From positions 1-17,269 of the forward strand of contig CAYWJN010000058.1 of NCBI GenBank assembly GCA_964457455.1: 17,269 nt of DNA. The letters are read 5' to 3'. Every line of letters begins with the position of its first letter. Position 1 is the stretch's first letter. Both the position numbers and the translations under genes were made by a program. Below are positions 1 to 7,278 of the stretch, piece by piece. Origin of the DNA: JABMPU01 sp964457455. Its GTDB lineage: Bacteria > Cloacimonadota > Cloacimonadia > Cloacimonadales > TCS61. The notes below the pieces were generated by a model. The model saw only the letters and a list, made by a program, of their open reading frames with translations. It was not told where the DNA came from and did no database searches.

Positions 1-2133
1 AAAAGCTTTTTTAAAGAATGCTTCGGTATATTCAGGGATCAAGCGATATTCTTCAGCTTTATCTCTCATTTCTTTGATGCGAGTATAATCGATGAACCTG
101 GTTGCGAGTGTGTCACCAAGATTATCTTTGATTTTAGAAATATATTCCTCATCGATGACAATATCTAATTCTTTCAATATTTCTTCTTTATTTCTTGTAT
201 TCATAGAAGCTTCTAATAGAAGATGAGATAGATTTTTGCCAATAAAAACTTCTGAGATAACATCGAAAACTTTATCACTGCCAAGAGCATTTTTTATTTC
301 CTCTATCTTCTCAAAGATCCTATTTAAAACTTCACCTTCTCTTGTATCTGAAGCCACTAAATTGAAAATAAAAACCTCTTTAATCTGACCATATCGATGT
401 ATTCGACCCATCCTTTGTTCTAAACGGTTAGGATTCCAGGGTATATCATAATTTATCATAAGATGACAAAATTGAAGGTTTATTCCTTCTCCTGCTGCTT
501 CTGTTGCGATTAGAAGTTGGGTCTCATTTTTAAATATACTCTCTGCTTGTACTCTGTCTTCCAATTTCATTCCACCATGAATAGTATTAATTTTGTAACC
601 CCATTTTATAGCTCGTTTCTCAAGATAAGTAAGAGTATCTTTTGCTTCTGTAAATATTATGATTTTTTCATTTGGAAATTTATGATTAAGATCATCAAGA
701 GTATCTTTCAATTGCCGTAATTTTATTTCTTCTTCATTATTAATGATTTCGTTAGCTTGTACTGAAAGATGTTCAAGTGTTACAATTTCTTTTTCCAATT
801 CTTCTCTATTTTCGGCAACACTTAAAGTTAAAGTTTCCCAAATTTCCTCATTTTTCCATCTATCTTCTTCAGATAAATCTTCTATTTCATCAAAATCAAA
901 TATTTTATTATTTATTTCCCTTTTTTCTAAACTACCTAACAATAAATCCTCTAATTTTTTTTTTCTTCTTTCTAATGAGCGTAATAAAGCATAAGTGCTG
1001 GACGATAATCTTCTTTGCAATATTATTAAAGCGAAAGCAATATTACGTTTTTTATCTGAGCTTATTAGAGCTTTATTATATTGCTGAACTACATATTTTG
1101 ATAAATCATTATATAGTTTTTTTTCGTTTGGAGAATCTGTACCTAAGTTATAAGAAAGAGTTTTAACATATCTTGGTAAGAATAAAGGTTCACCTTCAAA
1201 GTTTTTTAAGTCTTCTTTAATTCTCCTAATAAAAAGAGGATTATCTTTGTTTTCAATAGACTCATGAAGCATGGCTGATGTAGAAAAGAAGCCAGGTTCT
1301 AAAAGATCAAGAAACAATCTGAAATTTTCAGTATCTCCTTTGTGAGGAGTAGCTGTAAGAAATAAAAAATGTGTTGTTGAATGCGACAAAGCTTCACCAA
1401 GTTTATATCTTTTACTTTTGCTAATTTTGTTACCATATTGATAAGCACTCATTTTATGAGCTTCATCAACAATAATAAGGTCAAAAAAAGAACTTTCTAA
1501 AGATGGTATTATATCATCTCTTTTGGCAAAATCTATAGAAGTGATAATTTGATTCTCTTTAAACCAGACATTTTCACCATATAAAGAATCGATTAAACCT
1601 CTATCAATAATTGTAAATCTTTCTTCAAATCTGTCTTTCATTTCTCGACGCCATTGATCTTTCAAATGACCAGGAGATACGATAAGAATTCTTTTTATCA
1701 AACCTCGAATCTTAAGTTCTTTTATAATTAGACCAGCCATTATTGTTTTACCAGCACCAGGATCATCAGCAATCAAAAATCTGATACGTGGAAGTTTAAG
1801 AACATGACCATAAACAGCTTCAATCTGATGAGGTAAAGGATCTATTTTTGATGTATTCATTGCCAAAAGAGGGTCATATAAAGAAGCGAAGCGATATCTA
1901 ATAGTTTCTAAAGCAAGGAATACTTTATGAGGATTTTCAGAAAAAGAAAGCTCATTGTCTATAATTGTAATTTGGGAGATATCATCTGGTGATAAATATT
2001 GATCAATATGAGTTTTAGAAAATTGGGATACACCAACAATTCTATAATAATTTCCTTCTTTTTCAATTAAATTAAGTTCTAAAGGTTCTTTCCAGGGACC
2101 TTTGATGATGTTTCCGGGTTTTAAATTATTCAT
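1..2133 (-). CDS. SNF2/DEAH-type superfamily 2 helicase, partial (C-terminus beyond left edge)
   Basis: An open frame of 711 codons starts at the ATG at 2133 and runs without a stop to base 1, so the C-terminal part is missing. Residues 1-95 form an N-terminal region opening MNNLKPGNIIKGPW. The ATPase core then shows Walker A DDPGAGKT (about 123-130), DEAH (223-226) and motif III TATPH (260-264). The second RecA domain ends with motif VI, EQRMGRIHRYGQ (about 572-583). These are SF2 motifs of the SNF2/RapA-like group, ATP-driven translocases on double-stranded DNA. Close relatives of this type are about 1000 residues and often lie in defence or restriction loci (DISARM DrmD is an SNF2-like example); that role here is inference. 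No strong Shine-Dalgarno site precedes the ATG. An ATG 11 bases upstream hits a stop after four codons, which supports the chosen start. Confidence 0.9.
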   Translation of the reverse strand, partial: MNNLKPGNIIKGPWKEPLELNLIEKEGNYYRIVGVSQFSKTHIDQYLSPDDISQITIIDNELSFSENPHKVFLALETIRYRFASLYDPLLAMNTSKIDPLPHQIEAVYGHVLKLPRIRFLIADDPGAGKTIMAGLIIKELKIRGLIKRILIVSPGHLKDQWRREMKDRFEERFTIIDRGLIDSLYGENVWFKENQIITSIDFAKRDDIIPSLESSFFDLIIVDEAHKMSAYQYGNKISKSKRYKLGEALSHSTTHFLFLTATPHKGDTENFRLFLDLLEPGFFSTSAMLHESIENKDNPLFIRRIKEDLKNFEGEPLFLPRYVKTLSYNLGTDSPNEKKLYNDLSKYVVQQYNKALISSDKKRNIAFALIILQRRLSSSTYALLRSLERRKKKLEDLLLGSLEKREINNKIFDFDEIEDLSEEDRWKNEEIWETLTLSVAENREELEKEIVTLEHLSVQANEIINNEEEIKLRQLKDTLDDLNHKFPNEKIIIFTEAKDTLTYLEKRAIKWGYKINTIHGGMKLEDRVQAESIFKNETQLLIATEAAGEGINLQFCHLMINYDIPWNPNRLEQRMGRIHRYGQIKEVFIFNLVASDTREGEVLNRIFEKIEEIKNALGSDKVFDVISEVFIGKNLSHLLLEASMNTRNKEEILKELDIVIDEEYISKIKDNLGDTLATRFIDYTRIKEMRDKAEEYRLIPEYTEAFFKKAF

Positions 2134-2310
2134 ATTTCAACCATAATAAATGAATTCAATGACTATACTTTATATTAATAAAATTTTTTAATTTTCACGA
2201 TTATTACGTCAATATAAAAAAAAGTGAGACAAAAAGAAACAGGGGTTCAATTAGGAATTAGGAATTGTAAATGAGAAATTTAAAGATAGTTAGGGAGATA
2301 GAAAAAGAGG

Positions 2311-2356
2311 GAGCCGTTACAATATTACAAAGTAAACTTTGCAGAAGTAACGGCTC
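2311..2356. repeat. Perfect nested inverted repeat (hairpin)
   Basis: The 10-base arm GAGCCGTTAC (2311-2320) is the exact complement of GTAACGGCTC (2347-2356). Inside lies a second perfect 5-bp stem, CAAAG/CTTTG (2328-2332 and 2337-2341), around a 4-base loop. On the minus strand the outer stem is followed by a T-rich run (CCTCTTTTTC), as in an intrinsic terminator, but no minus-strand gene ends just upstream. It could instead be a small structured RNA, a protein-binding palindrome or a repeat element. Confidence 0.7.
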
Positions 2357-2500
2357 TTTGAGCGTTAAAACACCAAAGACAATTTAGAATGATAAATAAA
2401 ATAGGCAAGAAAAAAATATTTGAGTAAGACTTTTTTTTTGAAATTGTATTTGGTGAATTTTTTGAGAAAAAGTTGACAAGAAGGGGGATAAATTATTTTG

Positions 2501-2510
2501 AAAGCGTGAA
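2501..2510 (+). promoter_or_regulatory. AAAGCGTGAA element, copy 1
   Basis: One of five exact copies of this 10-mer that I find in the window, all in non-coding or start-proximal DNA (also 5176-5185, 10997-11006 on the minus strand, 11015-11024 and 11051-11060). A TTGACA hexamer lies about 22 bases upstream here. Its function is unknown; the distribution suggests a regulatory or repeat element. Confidence 0.4.
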
Positions 2511-2518
2511 AGGAAAAA

Positions 2519-2597
2519 TTAGCAATTAGCCAGTTAGCTTTTTAGAAATTAGCAGTTAGCTGATTAGCATTTTAGCAATTAACCGGTTAGATTTTAG
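2519..2597. repeat. AATTAGC-type short tandem repeat block 1
   Basis: An imperfect tandem array of TTAGC/AATTAGC units (variants CAGTTAGC, TGATTAGC, CGGTTAG) spaced roughly 7-10 bases. It ends in TTTTAGGGGGAG, which supplies the Shine-Dalgarno site of the TPR gene at 2606. The same kind of block recurs at 3671-3698, 5124-5173, 7798-7851 and 8343-8377. Confidence 0.7.
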
Positions 2598-2605
2598 GGG
2601 GAGAT

Positions 2606-3649
2606 ATGAGAAAAATAGTTTTATTAATTGTATTTGTTGTGGTGTTTTGTAGTTTAAATTCTAAAACCTGGGTGCGTGAATACACATATCAAGCAAGCGA
2701 AGCTGACAGTAAAATTACTTCCCGGGCTATTGCATTAGAACAGGTTAAACGATTACTTCTTCAAGAAATTGGAGTTTATGTTCATTCTACTGTCATTAGC
2801 GGGGAAATTGAAACAAGTGAAGAAGTAAAAGAGCTATCATCAAAACAGATTGAGATAATTTCTGCAGGTATTACAGAAACCAAGATAATTGAAGAAAGCT
2901 GGAACGGAGAAAAATATTACATAAGAGCGGAAATTATAGCAGACGAAAAAGATGTATTAAAACGACTCGATAAAGTAATAGACGATAAAGAAAAAACCAA
3001 ACGACTGGAAGAATCCAACCGAAAAACAGAAAAAGCACTTAAAGAAATTTATAGGTTAAAACAACAACTTGCCCAAACCCAAGATGAAAATGAGAAACTG
3101 AAAATAAAAGACGAATACAACCAAAGTATTAACCAGCTTACGGCAGAGGATTGGTTTCAGAAAGGTAATAATGCAGCTGAAATAGGAGAATATGATAATT
3201 CAATTCTTTATAATCAGAAAGCAATAGAAATAAATCCTAATTATACAGGACCATACTACAATATGGGAAATGCTTACTATCTTAAAGGTATCTATGATAA
3301 AGCGATAGAATGCTATCAGAAAGTGATAGAAATTAATCCTGATTATGAAGATGCATACAACAATATGGGAATTGCATATAAAGATAAAGGCATTTACGAT
3401 AAAGCGATAGAATGCTATCAGAAAGCGATAGAAATTAATCCTGATTATGAAGTTGCATATACCAATATGGGAAATACTTATTATAGTAAAAAAAACTACG
3501 ATAAAGCGAAAGAATGCTATCAGAAAGCGATAGAAATTAATCCTGATTTTAAAGAATATGATAAAACAAAAAATTGGATACAGAAAGCTGCAAGATTGGT
3601 AAAAAAATCAGCTAAAGATTTTTTAAGAAAAATTGGTATTTATAGGTGA
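2606..3649 (+). CDS. Exported tetratricopeptide repeat protein
   Basis: 347 residues; the ATG is 4-5 bases after a GGGGGAG ribosome binding site. Residues 1-19 look like a Sec signal peptide (basic MRK, hydrophobic core, then SLNSK). The Cys at 15 is preceded by Phe, so a lipobox is unlikely. Residues 20-125 form an alpha/beta domain with an AIALEQVKRLLLQEIGVYV helix and a YYIRAEI strand. Its pattern resembles LPP20/FlgT-type envelope domains, but the family is not certain. Residues about 125-175 are a charged predicted coiled coil. Four TPR units of 34 residues follow (about 182-317), with the usual Asn-Met-Gly and Ala-Ile-Glu-Cys-Tyr pattern and INPDY turns, then a short basic tail. TPRs bind partner proteins, so a periplasmic scaffold or assembly role is inferred. 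No partner is identifiable. Confidence 0.85.
   Translation: MRKIVLLIVFVVVFCSLNSKTWVREYTYQASEADSKITSRAIALEQVKRLLLQEIGVYVHSTVISGEIETSEEVKELSSKQIEIISAGITETKIIEESWNGEKYYIRAEIIADEKDVLKRLDKVIDDKEKTKRLEESNRKTEKALKEIYRLKQQLAQTQDENEKLKIKDEYNQSINQLTAEDWFQKGNNAAEIGEYDNSILYNQKAIEINPNYTGPYYNMGNAYYLKGIYDKAIECYQKVIEINPDYEDAYNNMGIAYKDKGIYDKAIECYQKAIEINPDYEVAYTNMGNTYYSKKNYDKAKECYQKAIEINPDFKEYDKTKNWIQKAARLVKKSAKDFLRKIGIYR
3296..3549 (+). repeat. 102-bp near-identical tandem units inside the TPR gene
   Basis: The unit beginning GATAAAGCGATAGAATGC starts at 3296 and 3398, and a third with GCGAAAG variation starts at 3500, each exactly 102 bases (34 codons) apart. The first two copies differ at only about five positions over 75 bases, including silent sites. 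That points to recent unit duplication rather than convergence at protein level. Confidence 0.85.
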
Positions 3650-3670
3650 AATTAAATAGGAATAATAGAT

Positions 3671-3698
3671 TTTAGAAATTTGCCAGTTAGATTTTTAG
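3671..3698. repeat. AATTAGC-type repeat block 2 (short)
   Basis: A short copy of the intergenic repeat. It shares GTTAGATTTT(T)AGG with the end of block 1, in the same position 5' of a gene. As in block 1, the terminal AGG is placed as a Shine-Dalgarno site for the next ATG (3708). Confidence 0.6.
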
Positions 3699-3707
3699 GT
3701 GAAAGAG

Positions 3708-5126
3708 ATGAGATACATAGTTATTATATTAGTTGTTTTGAGTGGGATTTTGAATGCTGAGATTCCTCAAGGATATTATGATAGTGCTTCAGGTTTGAGC
3801 GGAGCGGAACTTAAAGCTGCACTTCATGAAATAATAAATAACCATACGGAATTTCCTTATACAAGCTATAATACGGATGTTTGGGATATTCTGAAAGTTA
3901 CGGATAAGGACACAGAGAATGCGGATAATGTGAATTTATTGTATACTGGATGGTCTGTTAATGGAGCTCAGGAATATAACAACGGAAACGGATGGAGCAG
4001 GGAACACGTATGGGCGAAATCTCATGGAGATTTTGGAACTACAATGGGAGCAGGAACGGATGTTCATCATTTAAGACCTTGTGATATTTCAGTGAATTCT
4101 GCTAGAGGAAATAAGGATTTTGATAATGGAGGAACTGAATATATTGACCCGGATGGAGCAACCGGTTGTTATTCTGACTCTGATTCCTGGGAACCGCGTG
4201 ATGCTGTGAAAGGTGATTTGGCCAGAATGATTTTTTATATGGCTGTGAGATATGAAGGCGGGGGAGACGAACCAGACCTGGAATTGGTAAATTTTGTGAA
4301 TTCCTCTCCTGAGCCTGAACATGGAAAATATTCTGCTTTGATACAATGGCATGAGGATGATGCAGTTGATTCCTGGGAAATAAACAGGAATGATATTATT
4401 TATAATGATTATCAAGGGAATAGGAATCCTTTTATTGATCATCCGGAATATGCATCTCAAATATGGAGCGGAACAGGTGAAGTTTTACCTGTGGTTTTAA
4501 GTGTTTTTACTGTTAATATTACAAATAATGTGCCTTGTATTTATTGGAGAACTGAATCAGAAAGCGGAAATGCAGGATGGAATATTTACAGAGGTGAAAG
4601 TGAAAATTCTATACAAAATGAAGAAACGTTACAGCTTAACATTGGATTGGGTTTGATCGAAGGTGCCGGAACGACATCTGAGCCAACAGAATACAACTTT
4701 ACTGATTTATTTTACCTGGTGAATGGAGAAAATTATTTTTACTGGATTGAAAGTGTAGAATTTAGTGGAAATACTGAGATTTATGGACCTGTTAGTATAA
4801 CTTCTATGGAAGAAGAATTTAATCCGAATACTACTGAAATACCGAAAAAATACGGACTGAAAGAGAACTTTCCGAACCCTTTTAACCCGGGAACTACAAT
4901 TATATTTTGTTTAGAGGAATACAGTTATGTTGAGATGACGATTTATAATGTGAAGGGTGAGAAAGTTGCTACGCTTTTGGAAAATGAATATAAACCGGAA
5001 GGTGATAATTTTTATTATTGGAATGGATTAGATGCTGCTGGGAAGAAAGTAGCAACCGGAACTTATTTTATTGAAATGAAAACAGAAGGAACTATATTTA
5101 AAAGGAAACTGACTTTGGTGAAATAG
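3708..5126 (+). CDS. Secreted endonuclease I family nuclease with C-terminal sorting domain
   Basis: 472 residues. I prefer the ATG at 3708 over the in-frame GTG at 3699, because AGG at 3697-3699 then sits at SD distance, as in the upstream gene. Residues 1-17 are a signal peptide ending LNA. The catalytic domain (about 20-255) is endonuclease I (Pfam Endonuclease_1, His-Me finger, non-specific DNA/RNA cleavage). It shows GWSREHVWAKSH (96-106), DVHHLRP (118-124), NSARGN (130-135) and a KGDLARMIFYMAVRY helix. A middle region (about 260-370) precedes the C-terminal ~85 residues with ENFPNPFNPGTTI, NVKGEKV and a final KLTLVK. These are the signature of the FlgD-like sorting domain used by type IX-type secretion. 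The product is therefore probably exported across the outer membrane, for nucleic acid scavenging or biofilm DNA degradation. Its TAG stop lies inside the next repeat block. Confidence 0.93.
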   Translation: MRYIVIILVVLSGILNAEIPQGYYDSASGLSGAELKAALHEIINNHTEFPYTSYNTDVWDILKVTDKDTENADNVNLLYTGWSVNGAQEYNNGNGWSREHVWAKSHGDFGTTMGAGTDVHHLRPCDISVNSARGNKDFDNGGTEYIDPDGATGCYSDSDSWEPRDAVKGDLARMIFYMAVRYEGGGDEPDLELVNFVNSSPEPEHGKYSALIQWHEDDAVDSWEINRNDIIYNDYQGNRNPFIDHPEYASQIWSGTGEVLPVVLSVFTVNITNNVPCIYWRTESESGNAGWNIYRGESENSIQNEETLQLNIGLGLIEGAGTTSEPTEYNFTDLFYLVNGENYFYWIESVEFSGNTEIYGPVSITSMEEEFNPNTTEIPKKYGLKENFPNPFNPGTTIIFCLEEYSYVEMTIYNVKGEKVATLLENEYKPEGDNFYYWNGLDAAGKKVATGTYFIEMKTEGTIFKRKLTLVK

Positions 5127-5173
5127 CATTTTAGCATTTAGCAATTAGCTGGTTAGCAATTAGCATTTTTAGG
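5124..5173. repeat. AATTAGC-type repeat block 3
   Basis: Tandem TAGCATTT, TTAGCAATTAGC and TGGTTAGC units. The block begins with the stop codon of the nuclease gene and ends in TTTTTAGGG just before the next gene, matching the architecture of blocks 1 and 2. Confidence 0.7.
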
Positions 5174-5175
5174 GA

Positions 5176-5185
5176 AAAGCGTGAA
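5176..5185 (+). promoter_or_regulatory. AAAGCGTGAA element, copy 2
   Basis: An exact copy of the 10-mer, followed after a few A-rich bases by ATTGACAGAAA (5192-5202). The copy at 11051-11060 is followed by the same 11 bases at nearly the same distance, so the two form a ~26-base composite. The annotated ATG at 5189 falls inside this composite. Confidence 0.4.
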
Positions 5186-5188
5186 AAA

Positions 5189-6064
5189 ATGATTGACAGA
5201 AAAGAAGTAAAAAATTTAAAAAATAACAGTAAAACAAATGGAAAAAATGAAATTATGAATGATATAGAATATTTAAAAGTAAAATCTCAGGAACATGATC
5301 TTGACTGTTTGATTAAAATTTATCTAACTTTGTGGACAGAACTAAAAAGTTTAAGAGAAACTGAAGAGACAGAAATTTTGGAAAAACTATTATTTAAAAT
5401 GCAATTAAACTTTTTCTCTCTCTTCGTTCTTCTAAAAGGTAATAAATGTAAGAATCTTTATGATGTACCTTCAATTTTCACACTTACCAGAACTCTTATT
5501 GAAAATTATGTAACTTTTGAATATCTGTTTGTTATCAAAGACGAATGCTTAAAACATACATCAAGAGAAGAGCGAATCAGAAGTTATAAATTTGCTGGAT
5601 ATAATAATTTGAAACAGATTGAAAAAATTCATAATAATTCTACAAGAATAACAGAGATTGAAAAAATTCTAGAAAAATTGAAATTAGGTATCAATATTTC
5701 TATAGAAAAATCAGAAAATGTTCATCCAAAGAATTTTGAGAGACCAAGAATGGAGTATTGTTGGGCTGATTTAATAGAAAAATCTAAATTACATACTATT
5801 TTTTTTAAATCAAGTTGGAAACTGTTTGCAAACTATGCACACTCTGAATACGTTTATATTAAGGGTATAAATAACTATATTTCAAACCACAAAGCTTTCA
5901 ATGAAAGAAGAAGGTGTTATAGGGCAACATTAATTGTAATTTCTTTACTGATTTCAACTATTGTAGATCTTTATCCTGATATATTAAAAGAAAAATATGA
6001 AAAGATTGAAAATGAAAAACGTAGTTTAATCTCATCATATGTTGAAGTAATTAATAAATTTTAA
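5189..6064 (+). CDS. DUF5677-like cytosolic protein
   Basis: 291 residues from the ATG at 5189, with no signal peptide or membrane segment. The mostly helical body has a TLTRTLIENYVTFEYLF segment (about 95-112), a FANYAHSEYVYIK segment (about 217-229) and a hydrophobic helix near 252-265. This arrangement (Arg-x-x-x-Glu helix followed by a Tyr-Ala-His-Ser block) resembles the DUF5677 family of unknown function, often found in accessory or defence-related DNA. The assignment is by eye and tentative. The start is doubtful: the first 22 residues are low-complexity Lys/Asn, AGGG is 14 bases upstream, and the ATG overlaps the AAAGCGTGAA/TTGACA composite. Met23 at 5255 is the alternative. It follows the nuclease by about 60 bases of repeat and may be co-transcribed. 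Confidence 0.7.
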   Translation: MIDRKEVKNLKNNSKTNGKNEIMNDIEYLKVKSQEHDLDCLIKIYLTLWTELKSLRETEETEILEKLLFKMQLNFFSLFVLLKGNKCKNLYDVPSIFTLTRTLIENYVTFEYLFVIKDECLKHTSREERIRSYKFAGYNNLKQIEKIHNNSTRITEIEKILEKLKLGINISIEKSENVHPKNFERPRMEYCWADLIEKSKLHTIFFKSSWKLFANYAHSEYVYIKGINNYISNHKAFNERRRCYRATLIVISLLISTIVDLYPDILKEKYEKIENEKRSLISSYVEVINKF

Positions 6065-6107
6065 GCATAAACAGAATTATTATAAAAGTAAAGAATAAAG
6101 TAATTGG

Positions 6108-6142
6108 ATTGTTTCGTGTAATATGAGCGTAACGAATTCAAT
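6108..6142. repeat. Imperfect inverted repeat between two genes
   Basis: ATTG plus TTCGT (6108-6111 and 6113-6117) pair with ACGAA and CAAT (6132-6136 and 6139-6142) around a 14-base loop. It lies between the DUF5677-like gene and the lipoprotein gene. No T-run follows, so it is not a convincing terminator. Confidence 0.3.
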
Positions 6143-6171
6143 AATAAATTAATTTGATATAGGAGGGGAAA

Positions 6172-6891
6172 ATGAAATCTGCAATTAATGTATTTAGTAT
6201 TTTGATTTTTGGGTTACTTATTTTACTAATAACTTGTTGTTCTTATGGAAACTATGTTATACCCAAATTTAATGATAGTCCTACCGTTACTCCTGAAATT
6301 GGAATTTTGACAACAGCATCATTAGGTGAAACAATTATAACAATGGGTACAGGTCATTTCACTAAAGCAATTAGAGTCTTAAATAACTGTAGCAAAAAAG
6401 ATTATAAAGGTGGAACAATGCATATATTAGAAGGTGTTTATCAACTTATCTGCAAAGATAAATTGTATGAATACTATATGCCATTAGAATCTAATCAAAC
6501 TTATTGGGTAAATATATATGGTGAAGAAAGAGCAGAAACGTGGAATTCACAGATACGATTATCTTCATCTGGTGAAATAAAGGTTATATTTAAAACTGGG
6601 AGTATTGTGCCAGGAAATTTCCAAGAGGTATTAAACTATGAAATCATTGATTCAATATTTGTTTCAAAAACTAATAGTTTTCAACAAACAATGATATATA
6701 ATGGCAAATCAAACAACATTATAAAATTTTCTTATCGGGAATTCATGGACAATTATGCTCGTGATTCATTTACTGCCGAAGTTACCTACGATTTGTCTGA
6801 GTCAAAAATAATTGGATACAAAGGATTCAAAGCTGAAATAATTGAAGCGACTAATTCTGAATTGAGATATAGAATAATTTCTGGTTTTTAA
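6172..6891 (+). CDS. Hypothetical lipoprotein
   Basis: 239 residues. The start is well defined by AGGAGGGG six bases before the ATG, the strongest ribosome binding site in the left half of the window. Residues 1-21 form a hydrophobic export signal ending LLIT before Cys22-Cys23, a plausible lipobox with lipidation at Cys22. The mature part is Thr/Ser/Asn-rich and predicted mainly beta (for example TLTTASLGETIITMG and QIRLSSSGEIKVIFKTGSIV). I recognise no family. It stands about 107 bases after the DUF5677-like gene and is the last plus-strand gene before the convergent terminator. Membrane-anchored periplasmic or surface location is inferred from the lipobox alone. Confidence 0.75.
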   Translation: MKSAINVFSILIFGLLILLITCCSYGNYVIPKFNDSPTVTPEIGILTTASLGETIITMGTGHFTKAIRVLNNCSKKDYKGGTMHILEGVYQLICKDKLYEYYMPLESNQTYWVNIYGEERAETWNSQIRLSSSGEIKVIFKTGSIVPGNFQEVLNYEIIDSIFVSKTNSFQQTMIYNGKSNNIIKFSYREFMDNYARDSFTAEVTYDLSESKIIGYKGFKAEIIEATNSELRYRIISGF

Positions 6892-7037
6892 CAATTATAT
6901 TGAACTTTAAAATATAATAAAGTGGTTTGTGTAAAATACATTTAGTGTAATAAAAGTGCCTGCGGTTCAGTCTTGTAGTTCGTTTCGTCTGAATCGTTCC
7001 GATTTAAAATTTAGGCAGTCTATCAGCTCATTTAAGT
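6892..7037. other. Intergenic stretch with possible secondary structure
   Basis: No coding frame is evident. From 6957 to 7017 the sequence is less AT-rich and can pair TGCCT (6957-6961) with AGGCA (7013-7017) and TTCAG (6966-6970) with CTGAA (6989-6993). It may be the structured 3' end of the lipoprotein transcript or a small RNA. The evidence is weak. Confidence 0.3.
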
Positions 7038-7075
7038 AAAAAAAATGCCTGGTTGGAAAACCAAGCATTTTTTTT
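7038..7075. terminator. Hairpin terminator between convergent genes
   Basis: The 17-base arms (7038-7054 and 7059-7075) start with eight A and end with eight T around a GGAA loop. The only imperfection is C7049 against A7064, a mismatch on the plus strand but a G-U pair on the minus strand. The T-tract on both strands makes it a probable bidirectional intrinsic terminator. It serves the lipoprotein gene (ends 6891) and the minus-strand cassette (last stop 7092). Confidence 0.85.
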
Positions 7076-7091
7076 GTGGATGTAGGGATAA

Positions 7092-7271
7092 CTAATGAAT
7101 GAGTTGAAAGATTGCTATAAATAGCAAGATGGCTATTTGAAGCACTCTGGAAATGGACAGAACTGCAGGAACAATCTTTGACCGGGCGTTATGCTCGGAA
7201 ATATGCTCAGTAACCTTGATAATAAGAGCGTCAAGTTTGTCCTCAATTCTCCGAAGTTCATCACCATTCAT
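7092..7271 (-). CDS. Small one-helix membrane protein, holin/XhlA-like
   Basis: 59 residues from the ATG at 7271 to the TAG at 7094-7092. Residues 1-30 form a charged amphipathic helix (GDELRRIEDKLDALI). Residues about 36-57 are a single hydrophobic span (VPAVLSISRVLQIAILLFIAIF), ending QLIH. A short coiled-coil head plus one C-terminal transmembrane helix is the layout of XhlA-type (haemolysin XhlA) holin-associated proteins, and its place as the last gene of a phage-like block fits that. The resemblance is architectural, not a proven homology. It starts 7 bases after the stop of the gene before it, so it is probably in the same transcript. AGGTG upstream is a weak, distant SD. Confidence 0.6.
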   Translation of the reverse strand: MNGDELRRIEDKLDALIIKVTEHISEHNARSKIVPAVLSISRVLQIAILLFIAIFQLIH

Positions 7272-7278
7272 GATTTAA

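Larger units (their letters stand above)
2134..2605. other. Divergent intergenic region
   Basis: 472 bases between the minus-strand helicase and the plus-strand TPR gene. No open frame here looks like protein. It holds, in order, an AATTAGG-like tandem stretch near 2248-2269, a perfect nested hairpin (2311-2356), a TTGACA hexamer at 2473-2478, one AAAGCGTGAA copy (2501-2510) and a block of AATTAGC-type repeats (2519-2597) ending at the ribosome binding site of the TPR gene. Promoters for both divergent genes should lie here, but I cannot identify a convincing -35/-10 pair. Confidence 0.7.

Noticed and set aside
2519..2597. AATTAGC blocks as a CRISPR array
   Set aside because: Units are 7-10 bases and imperfect, without unique spacers of constant length, and no cas gene is present.
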